Positions 14,626 through 21,244 are shown, counted from the first letter of the stretch. The stretch: DNA of 22,085 bases from DAONDZ01 sp964517555 (GCA_964517555.1 CAZFEF010000013.1:1-22085); one strand, 5' to 3'. The notes: generated by a model not told the origin, from the sequence alone. Made by a program: numbers and translations.

Positions 14626-14698
14626 TGCGCCGTGAAGGATTCGAACCTTCGACCTTCTCCTTAAGAGGGAGCTGCTCTACCAGCTGAGCTAACAGCGC
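14626..14698 (-). tRNA. tRNA-Lys (anticodon CTT)
   Basis: A full cloverleaf reads on the minus strand. The acceptor is GCGCTGT / ACGGCGC, the D arm GCTC/GAGC, and the T arm GAAGG-TTCGAAT-CCTTC. The anticodon loop CTCTTAA gives CTT (Lys, AAG). The anticodon stem has a G27-A43 mismatch at its outer end. The discriminator base is A and CCA is not encoded. Confidence 0.93.
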
Positions 14699-14712
14699 GG
14701 CCTATTTTTTTG

Positions 14713-14786
14713 TGGCTGGGGAGAGGCTTGAACTCTCGACCTTGGCGTTATGAGTGCCACGCTCTAACCAACTGAGCTACCCAGCC
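14713..14786 (-). tRNA. tRNA with CAT anticodon (Met, or Ile2)
   Basis: Cloverleaf on the minus strand. The acceptor is GGCTGGG / CCCAGCC, the D arm GCTC/GAGC, and the T arm GAGAG-TTCAAGC-CTCTC. The anticodon loop is CTCATAA. The anticodon stem has an A31-C39 mismatch next to the loop. The paired 1-72 position argues against initiator tRNA. Elongator Met and lysidine-modified Ile2 cannot be told apart by eye. CCA is not encoded. Confidence 0.88.
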
Positions 14787-14796
14787 CTATCATCCG

Positions 14797-14870
14797 TGCA
14801 CCCGGCAGGGCTTGAACCCACAACCTCCTGGTCCGAAGCCAGGCGCTCTATCCAGTTGAGCTACGGGTGC
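14797..14870 (-). tRNA. tRNA-Arg (anticodon TCG)
   Basis: Cloverleaf on the minus strand. The acceptor is GCACCCG / CGGGTGC, the anticodon stem CCTGG/CCAGG is perfect, and the loop CTTCGGA gives TCG (Arg, CGA). The T arm is GTGGG-TTCAAGC-CCTGC, with a mismatch or wobble at its ends. CCA is not encoded. Its first base is also the last base of the hup stop codon TAG. Confidence 0.92.
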
Positions 14871-15178
14871 TATTTAGTCTTTAAAGCATCTTTAAGATTC
14901 TTGCCGGTACGGAATTTTGCCACTTTAACTGCGGGAATGGTAATTCTTTCTTTGGGATTACGAGGGTTAACGCCGCCACGGGCATAGCGAACCATGGCCT
15001 CAAAGGTGCCAAAGCCAGTAATCGTTACTTCGCGGTTATGCTTCAATTCATCGGTAATAGTGTCAGTTAAGACATCGACCATTCTCTCGGCTATCTTTTT
15101 GTTGATATGCTCTTCGTCTTTTTTAGCTTGTCGGTTTACCTTATCAGCTAGGACTTCGATTAATTTGGCTTTGTTCAT
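14870..15178 (-). CDS. hup: HU-family DNA-binding protein
   Basis: Small dimeric nucleoid protein that bends and compacts DNA. The opening MNKAKLIEVLADK is typical. The family signature spans ITGFGTFEAMVRYARGGVNPRNPKERITIP (about 53-82), with the DNA-binding arm inside it (ARGGVNPRNPKERI). The C-terminus VAKFRTGKNLKDALK is also typical. At 102 aa it is about ten residues longer than the usual 90, with the extra in the first helical region (RQAKKDEEHINKKIAERM). It lies 29 bases after rny on the same strand and runs directly into tRNA-Arg: the G of its TAG stop codon is the tRNA's first base. Either HU or IHF-like; HU is more likely. Confidence 0.95.
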   Translation of the reverse strand: MNKAKLIEVLADKVNRQAKKDEEHINKKIAERMVDVLTDTITDELKHNREVTITGFGTFEAMVRYARGGVNPRNPKERITIPAVKVAKFRTGKNLKDALKTK

Positions 15179-15207
15179 AGTATCAATAATTTAATGTTTT
15201 AGCAATT

Positions 15208-16722
15208 TTAGCGGGCGTATTCGGTAACCCTCATCTCGCGGATGACATTAACCTTGATTTCCCCTGGGTATTTTAACTCTTCTTCTATCTTTTTGGCAAT
15301 ATCGCCAGCTAGACGCTTAGCTTTTAGGTCGTCAATGGCTTCTGGTTGGACAAAGACTCTTACTTCGCGACCGGCCTGAATAGCATAGGTTTTTTCAACC
15401 CCCTCAAAAGAGTTAGCGATTTTTTCTAATTCTTCCAATCTTTGTAAATAATTTTCTCTAGTATCGCTTCTGGCTCCAGGACGGGAAGCGGAGATTGCAT
15501 CAGCTACTTTGACAATGATGGCGGACAGAGAAGAAGGATGGTCGTCGTGATGAGTTTCGATAGCCGGAATAAGCTCGGCGGCCAAATTGAATTTTTTAGC
15601 AATGTCACGGCCGATTTCTGTATGATTGCCTTGAATTTCATGATCAACTGCTTTGCCGATATCATGCAGTAGGCCGCTCTTTTTGGCTACGGTAACGTCA
15701 GCCCCTAATTCTTCGGCTAACATAGCCGACAAGTGAGCCACCTCAATTGAATGACGCAAAGCGTTCTGGCCATAGCTGGTGCGGTATTTTAGGCGACCCA
15801 AGATAGAAACTAATTTCGGATCAAAGCCAGTGACACCGACTTCATACATCGCCTCTTCTCCGGCTTTCTTAATATCAATGGCAATTTCTTTCTTGGCAGT
15901 CTCCACAGCTTCTTCAATCTTAGTCGGGTGAATCCGACCATCTTTTATTAAGTAGTCTAAGGTTTTTTTAGCAATATGGCGACGAATCAGAGAGAAACCG
16001 GAAATAGTGATAGCGTTGGGGGTATCATCAACGATTATTTCCACGCCAGTCATCTGCTCAATGGATTTGATATTGCGTCCTTCGCGACCGATAATTCTGC
16101 CCTTCATTTCATCGCTGGGTAAATCAACGGTAGTAGTGGTTAGTTCCGGGGTATAAGAAGAAACTAACCTTTGCATGGCATTAGCCAAGAGGTTTTTAGC
16201 TCTTTCATCGAGAGTATCATCATTGTCATCTTCTAACTTCTTAATTCTGATTAACAAATCTTGACCGTATTGGTCTTCGACGTTTTTAAGTAGTACTTCT
16301 TTTGCCTCCTCTTTGTTCAGTTGGGCAATTTTTTCTAATTTGGCTAATTGCTCTTCTCGGATCTCTTTTATTTTTTCTTTTATTTCTTGAACTTCGTTAA
16401 CTTTGTCGTATAGTTTTTGTTGTTTGTCCTGTAGGTCTAGCAGTTTTTGAGAAAAAGCGTTTTCACGTTGTTCTAAGCGGCTTTGTAGGGAGTTGATTTC
16501 TTTGCGGCGGCTAGCTTCTTCGTGTTTAGCTTCGGCAATGATTTTTAAGGCTTTTTCCTGGGCTTCTAATTCGGCTTTTTTCTGTTTTCCCCGAGCTTCG
16601 GACAGGATCTTTTCGGCCTTGGCTGAAGCATTGTTGACATGGGAAGAGGCGATCTGGCGGTAAAGGAAATAACCGATCAGGAAACCGCCGATGAGACAAG
16701 CGGCGTAAATTAAATAAGTCAT
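15208..16722 (-). CDS. rny: Ribonuclease Y
   Basis: Membrane-anchored endoribonuclease that starts mRNA decay in bacteria lacking RNase E. It has one N-terminal membrane helix (about 4-21) and a long coiled coil (about 30-150, Lys/Glu/Gln-rich). A KH RNA-binding domain carries GRIIGREGRN (208-217). The HD phosphohydrolase domain has H324, the motif LLHDIGK (351-357) giving H353-D354, HHDDH (391-395), and D408 in VADA. At 504 aa it is close to the usual 510-520. The start ATG at 16722 has an AT-rich upstream and no Shine-Dalgarno site. It leads a minus-strand unit with hup and three tRNAs, and its long 5' leader contains a strong hairpin. Confidence 0.97.
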   Translation of the reverse strand: MTYLIYAACLIGGFLIGYFLYRQIASSHVNNASAKAEKILSEARGKQKKAELEAQEKALKIIAEAKHEEASRRKEINSLQSRLEQRENAFSQKLLDLQDKQQKLYDKVNEVQEIKEKIKEIREEQLAKLEKIAQLNKEEAKEVLLKNVEDQYGQDLLIRIKKLEDDNDDTLDERAKNLLANAMQRLVSSYTPELTTTTVDLPSDEMKGRIIGREGRNIKSIEQMTGVEIIVDDTPNAITISGFSLIRRHIAKKTLDYLIKDGRIHPTKIEEAVETAKKEIAIDIKKAGEEAMYEVGVTGFDPKLVSILGRLKYRTSYGQNALRHSIEVAHLSAMLAEELGADVTVAKKSGLLHDIGKAVDHEIQGNHTEIGRDIAKKFNLAAELIPAIETHHDDHPSSLSAIIVKVADAISASRPGARSDTRENYLQRLEELEKIANSFEGVEKTYAIQAGREVRVFVQPEAIDDLKAKRLAGDIAKKIEEELKYPGEIKVNVIREMRVTEYAR

Positions 16723-16751
16723 ATTAAAGTATGGCCTGTTTTAGGAAGAGA

Positions 16752-16800
16752 TTGAATTTTGCGACAATCCAAAAGAAAGCTTCAGGTCGCCAAGATTCAA
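16752..16800 (-). promoter_or_regulatory. Hairpin in the rny 5' leader
   Basis: A two-part stem: TTGAAT/ATTCAA (16752-16757 with 16795-16800) outside GCGAC/GTCGC (16761-16765 with 16786-16790), separated by small unpaired stretches, with a 20-base loop. It lies 30 bases upstream of the rny start codon inside the predicted leader of about 170 bases. Autoregulation is inference. Confidence 0.45.
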
Positions 16801-16899
16801 ATTGTTATGCTAAGAGATAAAGTTTGGAAGGGTAAAAACTACCGGATATGGAGCAATTTTCCTAAAAACAGTTGTTAGTTATTAATTTCTGACTCCTCT

Positions 16900-16928
16900 A
16901 CATTAGCACACCGCTATTGGTTTGTAAA
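16900..16928 (-). promoter_or_regulatory. Promoter of rny
   Basis: On the minus strand, TTTACA (16923-16928), 17 bases, then TAATGT (16900-16905) preceded by TGC, which forms an extended -10. The long leader that follows makes the assignment less certain. Confidence 0.45.
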
Positions 16929-16956
16929 GACGGTATTCTTAGCCATTTTTAGCCAC

Positions 16957-16985
16957 TTGCTGAATAAATTGCCTTCTGTTATAAT
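16957..16985 (+). promoter_or_regulatory. Promoter of tRNA-Val and the downstream genes
   Basis: TTGCTG (16957-16962), 17 bases, TATAAT (16980-16985). The predicted start lies about 25 bases before the tRNA. A short inverted repeat (CGATTT / AAATCG, 16991-17009) lies in between. Confidence 0.75.
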
Positions 16986-17017
16986 AAAAGCGATTTCCTT
17001 TGAAAATCGATATTTTC

Positions 17018-17091
17018 GGGCTCGTAGCTCAGTTGGTTAGAGCGTTACGTTGACATCGTAAAGGTCGCCTGTTCGAGTCAGGCCGGGCCCA
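17018..17091 (+). tRNA. tRNA-Val (anticodon GAC)
   Basis: A full cloverleaf. The acceptor is GGGCTCG / CGGGCCC with one G-U pair, the D arm GCTC/GAGC, and the anticodon stem TTACG/CGTAA with loop TTGACAT (anticodon GAC, Val GUC). The T arm is GCCTG-TTCGAGT-CAGGC, the discriminator is A, and CCA is not encoded. Only 18 bases separate it from the next start codon, with no terminator. Confidence 0.95.
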
Positions 17092-17109
17092 CTTTAAGAC
17101 CAAAATTCC

Positions 17110-17520
17110 ATGGACTCATCGGAAGCAAAAACAAAAACTATTTTAGTCGATGCAGTTGACACTTTCGTGATCGAAGGGCAGGGTGTCTTTAAGGAAATGC
17201 AAGATTTGTTGGAAAAGTATCCTCAACCGAAAATAATATTAAGCAATGCCGACGATCAGCAGCTAAAGCCATTTGGGCTGGAGAATTTACCTTACGAACT
17301 ATTTACTCTAAAGCATAATCCTGATAAGACAGACCCTGCTTATTTTCGGTCGCTATTAACTCACTATGGTTTGCGGGCTGAGGAGGTTGTTTATTTTGAG
17401 CATAATTTATCGGCCGTAGAGAGTGCCAGGTCCGTGGGCATAAAGTCTTATCATTATGATCCGGACAAGAAGGACTTGGAGGCGCTTAAAATTTTTTTAG
17501 ATCAGTCGTTACAATTATAA
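17110..17520 (+). CDS. HAD-like protein, probably catalytically degenerate
   Basis: A 136-aa protein that follows the HAD hydrolase layout without the cap domain. Motif I is replaced by ILVDAVDTF (11-19): D14 is kept, but the second Asp stands at +3 instead of +2. Motif II is LSNADD (44-49). A Lys in KTDPAYF (73-79) fits motif III. Motif IV is VVYFEHN (93-99), where the usual acidic pair is Glu-His. AVESARSVGIKSYHYDP (102-118) matches the family's C-terminal part. Loss of key acids suggests a binding or regulatory role instead of phosphatase activity; that is inference. It directly follows tRNA-Val and precedes hsp20 by 12 bases, so it probably belongs to that operon. I chose ATG 17110; no Shine-Dalgarno site. 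Confidence 0.7.
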   Translation: MDSSEAKTKTILVDAVDTFVIEGQGVFKEMQDLLEKYPQPKIILSNADDQQLKPFGLENLPYELFTLKHNPDKTDPAYFRSLLTHYGLRAEEVVYFEHNLSAVESARSVGIKSYHYDPDKKDLEALKIFLDQSLQL

Positions 17521-17532
17521 CTATCATCTTAT

Positions 17533-17952
17533 ATGTTAGCATCTTGGTTTAAAAAGAAAGCTCAACCAGCCAGCCCTGAAAATGATAATCTGTGGGACGA
17601 AAAGTGGCTTCCGGAAGACTTAGCCGAAGGACAACTCTTGGTTGATGTTTTTCAAACCGATAAACAGGTTATTATTAAAGCGGCCATGGCCGGAGTCAAG
17701 CCTCAAGATTTGGATATATCCTTAGACCATGATTTGTTAACTATTCGAGGCAGGAGAGAGCCAGACAAGATGGTCGACGCGGGCCAATATTTAACTAAGG
17801 AATGTTATTGGGGCTCCTTTTCCCGTTCTTTGGTGCTGCCAGTAGAGGTAGAATCCAAAAAAATTGATGCCGTGTTAGAGAATGGTGTTTTAACCATCAC
17901 CTTGCACAAACTGGGGGCAGAGAATAATATTACCGTTAAGGTCAAAGACTAA
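17533..17952 (+). CDS. Small heat shock protein, Hsp20/alpha-crystallin family
   Basis: An ATP-independent holdase chaperone that binds unfolding proteins. The alpha-crystallin domain covers about residues 33-126. It contains DKQVIIKAAMAGVKPQDLDISLDHDLLTIRGRR, CYWGSFSRSLVLPVEVESKKIDAVLENGVLTI and the conserved GVLTITLHK (118-126). The N-terminal arm is short and holds several Trp residues. The C-terminus is NNITVKVKD, where the usual I-x-I/V motif may be ITV. At 139 aa it has typical size. It lies 12 bases after the HAD-like gene and 2 bases before the next. No heat-shock operator (such as CIRCE) is seen nearby. Confidence 0.93.
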   Translation: MLASWFKKKAQPASPENDNLWDEKWLPEDLAEGQLLVDVFQTDKQVIIKAAMAGVKPQDLDISLDHDLLTIRGRREPDKMVDAGQYLTKECYWGSFSRSLVLPVEVESKKIDAVLENGVLTITLHKLGAENNITVKVKD

Positions 17953-17954
17953 CT

Positions 17955-18167
17955 ATGACTCGCCGTTTTCAAATTGAATCTTTAGACGATAATCAGGCCT
18001 ATCTTGTCGATTCCGATGGCCAACGATTATTATTACCTCGAAAATTTTTTTCAGCCAAGGCTATCATTGGTGACCAGGTTTTGATTTCTGTTAATGAAAA
18101 CCGGGATCTGGCAATGGATAATAAAGAGCTAGCCCAAGAAATTTTAAACGAGATATTGCATCTCTAA
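17955..18167 (+). CDS. Small protein, possible SH3-like fold (DUF3006-like)
   Basis: A 70-aa cytoplasmic protein. The first 47 residues read as a small beta barrel (RFQIESLDDNQAYLVDSDGQRLLLPRKFF, then IIGDQVLISV). This resembles DUF3006-type proteins, which are short, have an acidic turn and a Pro before the last strands, and end in G-D-x-V/L. A C-terminal helix follows (NKELAQEILNEILHL). The match is by eye and moderate. It is packed between hsp20 (2 bases) and the VanW gene (4 bases), so it is surely translated from the same mRNA. DUF3006-like genes lie next to ComEC-like metallo-beta-lactamases in some bacteria; here such a protein lies 2 kb further on, in the other direction. Confidence 0.7.
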   Translation: MTRRFQIESLDDNQAYLVDSDGQRLLLPRKFFSAKAIIGDQVLISVNENRDLAMDNKELAQEILNEILHL

Positions 18168-18171
18168 TTAT

Positions 18172-20055
18172 ATGAAACGTTTTTTTGGCCCCCGAACCCT
18201 GTTATTTACCTGGAGCATCTTGCTGTCATTAGCCGCCATTTTAGTGGTCGGCTATTTAGTATTGGCCGCTTCCTATGATGGTCGCGTCTATCCCAATATC
18301 AAGCTGGAGGGGCAAAGATTAAGCGGCCAAGATGAGGCTGGGCTCGCAATAACCGTCTCTGATCAGTCCAAAAAATTATTAGCGCGTGATTGGTCTTTTC
18401 GTTATAACGACCAAAGCTTAGTTGTAAGTCCACAGTTAGGACAAGCGACCAGTATTGATGCCGCTCGCCCCTTGGTAGAGGTCGACGTTGAAGCGACAGC
18501 CGCTAAGGCTTGGAATGTGGGACGGAGTAATAATTTTGCCATTGATTGGTTTGACTCTTGGCGCTCTCTTGTTTTCTCTAAAGATATTTCTTGGCAATAT
18601 GAATTAGATAATCAGCGCCTACTATCTATTTTGAAAGATAAGTTTGGTTCGCAGGAGAAGGCACTCAAAAATGCTGAACTAGAAATCGGAATCAAGGCTG
18701 ACGGATCATTAGATGTTAAGACTACCAGCGAGCAAGCAGGCTGGCAAATTGATTATGATGCCGCTATTTCTCAGCTACGAGAGCAAATAGATTCTGGTCG
18801 CTATCAAGAGATAGTGTTAATCGCGAGCAGTGTCGAGCCAGAAATAAAATTAGCTGACGTTCCTGGCCCGGAAGGCGTTGAAGAGTTGGTTAATTTAGCC
18901 CCCCTAGAAATTAAAGATCAAAACCCGGCTTCCAGCTCCCCTTTAATTATTAAAATTGAGAAGGCCGACTTAGCTCGTTTTGTAAATTATATTCCTGTCA
19001 GCTTTGGACGAATCACAGTTGGTTTTGACCAGGCGCGTATTGAACGGTGGCTGACTGAAAAGGTTAGCCCCTTGGTTGATCGTGAGCCTAGCCCGGCAAA
19101 GTTTGAGATGCGTGGCTCTCGGGTGGCCAACTTTCAAACCAGTGCCGATGGTCGTCAGCTTGACGTTTCCGCTAGTGCCCAAGCTATTTTAAAAACTTTG
19201 GAACAAAAACAAAAAAATGTTGATTTAGTGGTTAAGGTTATCGCCGACGATACTGCCCAGCCTGACAGCTTGGGAATTAAAGAGCTTATCGGTACTGGCC
19301 ATTCTAACTTTGCCGGCTCTCCTAATAATCGTCGTCATAATATTCGGGTAGGGGCTACGGCGGTTAATGGTTTATTGATTAAGCCAGGTGAAGAATTTTC
19401 TTTAGCCAAGGCCCTGGGCAATGTTGATAAAGAGGCGGGGTATCTGCCGGAGTTGGTTATTAAGGATAATCGGACTATTCCGGAATATGGCGGCGGCCTT
19501 TGCCAGGTCGGCACTACTTTATTCCGCGCCGCCTTGCAATCAGGACTACCTATTACCGCTCGTCGCAACCATTCCTATCGAGTCAGTTATTACGAGCCGG
19601 CTGGCATGGACGCCGCTATTTACATCCCTCAACCCGACGTTCGCTTCCTAAATGATACCCCTAATTATATTCTCATTCAGTTTAGAATCGAGGGCAATGA
19701 TCTGTATTTTGATTTTTGGGGAGCCAAGGACGGTCGTCGGGTCAAAGTTTCCACCCCGACTGTTTATAATATAGTTAAGCCGGCGCCGATCAAATTTATC
19801 TCTAGTCCTGATCTTAAGCCGGGAGAGAAGAAGTGTACCGAGAAGGCCCATAATGGCGCTGATGCTTATTTTGACTACCAAGTAATCTATAATCCTGGGA
19901 CTGACAAAGAAGAAATAAAGGACAAGCGTTTCACTTCCCACTATGTTCCTTGGCAAGAGGTTTGTTTGGTGGGGGAGGTGGCCTCTTCAACAGCGTCTTC
20001 GACTCCGAACAATTCTTCCAGCTCCTCTTCCACTGTTTCTACTACTACCGAATAG
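18172..20055 (+). CDS. VanW family cell-wall protein
   Basis: A 627-aa membrane-anchored protein, probably acting at the cell wall. One N-terminal membrane helix (about 9-33) is followed by two repeats of a peptidoglycan-binding-like domain (about 60-225 and 240-355; in the first, DWSFRYNDQSLVV). The VanW domain (about 371-517) contains GTGHSNFAGSPNNRRHNI, AVNGLLIKPGEEFSLAKALG, YGGGLCQVGTTLFRAALQSGL, NHSYRVSYYEPAGMDAAIY and a closing DFWG. A C-terminal segment (530-600) resembles the extension seen in many VanW proteins, and a Ser/Thr-rich tail ends the protein. VanW occurs in vancomycin-resistance clusters, but its biochemical function is not established, so no resistance is implied. It is the last gene of the tRNA-Val run, with a strong terminator. 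Confidence 0.92.
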   Translation: MKRFFGPRTLLFTWSILLSLAAILVVGYLVLAASYDGRVYPNIKLEGQRLSGQDEAGLAITVSDQSKKLLARDWSFRYNDQSLVVSPQLGQATSIDAARPLVEVDVEATAAKAWNVGRSNNFAIDWFDSWRSLVFSKDISWQYELDNQRLLSILKDKFGSQEKALKNAELEIGIKADGSLDVKTTSEQAGWQIDYDAAISQLREQIDSGRYQEIVLIASSVEPEIKLADVPGPEGVEELVNLAPLEIKDQNPASSSPLIIKIEKADLARFVNYIPVSFGRITVGFDQARIERWLTEKVSPLVDREPSPAKFEMRGSRVANFQTSADGRQLDVSASAQAILKTLEQKQKNVDLVVKVIADDTAQPDSLGIKELIGTGHSNFAGSPNNRRHNIRVGATAVNGLLIKPGEEFSLAKALGNVDKEAGYLPELVIKDNRTIPEYGGGLCQVGTTLFRAALQSGLPITARRNHSYRVSYYEPAGMDAAIYIPQPDVRFLNDTPNYILIQFRIEGNDLYFDFWGAKDGRRVKVSTPTVYNIVKPAPIKFISSPDLKPGEKKCTEKAHNGADAYFDYQVIYNPGTDKEEIKDKRFTSHYVPWQEVCLVGEVASSTASSTPNNSSSSSSTVSTTTE

Positions 20056-20062
20056 CTATATT

Positions 20063-20095
20063 AAAAAACACCAATCATGCTGATTGGTGTTTTTT
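20063..20095 (+). terminator. Terminator after the VanW gene
   Basis: A perfect 15-bp stem begins AAAAAACACC and closes TTGGTGTTTTTT, with a three-base TGC loop. It is among the strongest hairpins in the window. Confidence 0.85.
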
Positions 20096-20103
20096 GGTAT
20101 AAA
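20095..20103 (+). promoter_or_regulatory. Possible extended -10 for a plus-strand RNA
   Basis: TGG-TATAAA (20095-20103) would start transcription near 20110, exactly at the base of stem 1. No -35 is visible because the VanW terminator occupies that space, so this is weak. Confidence 0.25.
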
Positions 20104-20232
20104 AAAACCGCTTGGACGGGATAGGAAAGAAAGTCGTCTCTTTCGAATTCGTGAGCCGGAGCCCTAAAACCGAGAGAGGCGATCCCATGCTTGTCGTTCC
20201 GACCCCGTCTAAGAGGTCTTGATGTTTTGTGA
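20101..20232. ncRNA. Candidate structured non-coding RNA, strand undecided
   Basis: About 130 bases with no reading frame. Stem 1: 20111-20120 pairs with 20204-20213 (10 bp). Stem 2, nested inside: 20135-20145 pairs with 20171-20181 (11 bp). GGAA (20124-20127) can pair with TTCC (20197-20200). Read on the plus strand, the two main stems are complete with three G-U pairs; on the minus strand these become A-C mismatches. That favours a plus-strand RNA. However, the best promoter (20239-20267) and a T7 stretch at the far end (20107 to 20101) favour the minus strand. I could not match it to SRP, 6S, tmRNA, RNase P or a known riboswitch. Confidence 0.45.
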
Positions 20233-20238
20233 TTTAAT

Positions 20239-20267
20239 AATATACCATATCAAAAAAGAATTGTCAA
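20239..20267 (-). promoter_or_regulatory. Strong minus-strand promoter with no downstream gene
   Basis: On the minus strand, a perfect TTGACA (20262-20267), 17 bases, then TATATT (20239-20244). The next annotated gene to the left is convergent, so it can only drive a non-coding transcript through 20232-20101. Confidence 0.65.
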
Positions 20268-20312
20268 TACACAGAATATCCACAGTTTCCGCCCCTTCAA
20301 ATATCTAGCTTT

Positions 20313-21167
20313 TTATTGGTTTTTTTGTGTTTTTTGACCATTTTTCACTAACATGAAGAAATCGCCCTCTTGATCGGTGCGCCAATAGCTAATTCCGATA
20401 TCTTGCAGAGATTTTAAGGTTGAGGTGCTGGGTAAATTGTATGAATTGCCAGCACCTACTGAAATTATGGCTAGCTTTGGATCAACATTTTCCAAGAAAC
20501 CGATGCTGGAAGAAGTGTCAGAGCCATGATGTCCTAATTTAATCACCTCAGCTTTGAGATCAATATCAGTGAGCAGGAGTTCGCTTTCGCCTTTCTTTTC
20601 TAGGTCGCCCATAAACAAAAAGCTGTGGCCCAGACAATCAAGTTTGGTGACTATCGAGCCGTCGTTTATTTTTTTTAATTTTTGGCCACTAATATTTTCC
20701 AGTGGATAGATTATTTTTAAGTAGCAGTTTTCTTCTAGTTTGATAGTGCTCACTCCCTGGTTTATTTCAGTGATAATTTGTTTATCTTTAGCCAAATTTA
20801 AAAGATGGCCATAGTTTTTATTAGCGGATTGAGTGCCATTATAGATAAATTTTCCAATTCGGTATCTCTCCATTACCGGGATTAATCCGGCCAAATGATC
20901 GTCATGGGGGTGGGTTAGGATCATTAAGTCTATAGAGGTGTCGTCTAGATCCATTACCCCTCCTAGTTTTTCTAATATTTTTTGATTAGGGCCACCGTCA
21001 ATTAAGATTTGTTTTTTGCTTGGGGTTTCAATAAATATGGCGTCTCCTTGGCCAACGGTAAAGACATAAACCCTTAGTCCGTTCGCCTCGGCTTTTAACA
21101 TCCAATATACTAAAACAGCCAAGAATATAGCTAAAACTATTAGTATTTTGCGTCGAAAGTGTTTCAT
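20313..21167 (-). CDS. ComEC-like metallo-beta-lactamase fold hydrolase, membrane-anchored
   Basis: A 284-aa stand-alone protein resembling the C-terminal hydrolase domain of the DNA-uptake protein ComEC. An N-terminal membrane helix (about 7-24) puts the domain outside the membrane. Motifs in order: FTVGQGDAIFIETP (36-49), LIDGGP (55-60), the metal site THPHDDH (85-91), FMGDLE (185-190) with D188, and KLGHHGSDTSSS (210-221). These are the ComEC/Rec2 forms, not those of true beta-lactamases, so antibiotic hydrolysis is not suggested. The competence (pore) domain is absent. It could be a secreted nuclease or phosphodiesterase; the substrate is unknown. The start is ATG 21167; no strong promoter or terminator is evident. 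Confidence 0.88.
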   Translation of the reverse strand: MKHFRRKILIVLAIFLAVLVYWMLKAEANGLRVYVFTVGQGDAIFIETPSKKQILIDGGPNQKILEKLGGVMDLDDTSIDLMILTHPHDDHLAGLIPVMERYRIGKFIYNGTQSANKNYGHLLNLAKDKQIITEINQGVSTIKLEENCYLKIIYPLENISGQKLKKINDGSIVTKLDCLGHSFLFMGDLEKKGESELLLTDIDLKAEVIKLGHHGSDTSSSIGFLENVDPKLAIISVGAGNSYNLPSTSTLKSLQDIGISYWRTDQEGDFFMLVKNGQKTQKNQ

Positions 21168-21244
21168 GGCTAATAGTCTAGCACAGTCAATTTTAAGAAG
21201 CTATAAGACAAAAAGGCCCGTATTTAACCCTCTTTTGCTGGTTA

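Noticed and set aside
15176..15204. TTGCTA-17-TACTAT promoter-like pair before hup
   Set aside because: The -10 box would overlap the hup start codon, putting the transcription start inside the gene.
19648..19956. 102-codon minus-strand reading frame in the VanW gene
   Set aside because: It lies wholly within conserved VanW coding sequence and has no signals of its own.
18172..20055. Vancomycin resistance gene
   Set aside because: VanW-domain proteins are common wall proteins; no vanA/H/X-type genes are nearby.
20185..20205. SRP-RNA-like apical loop on the minus strand (GTC-GGAAC-GAC-AAGCA)
   Set aside because: The closing pairs and the asymmetric loop of the SRP domain are not matched, and the flanks cannot form the expected rod.
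20313..21167. Antibiotic beta-lactamase
   Set aside because: The motifs are those of the ComEC/Rec2 branch of the fold, not of metallo-beta-lactamases acting on antibiotics.
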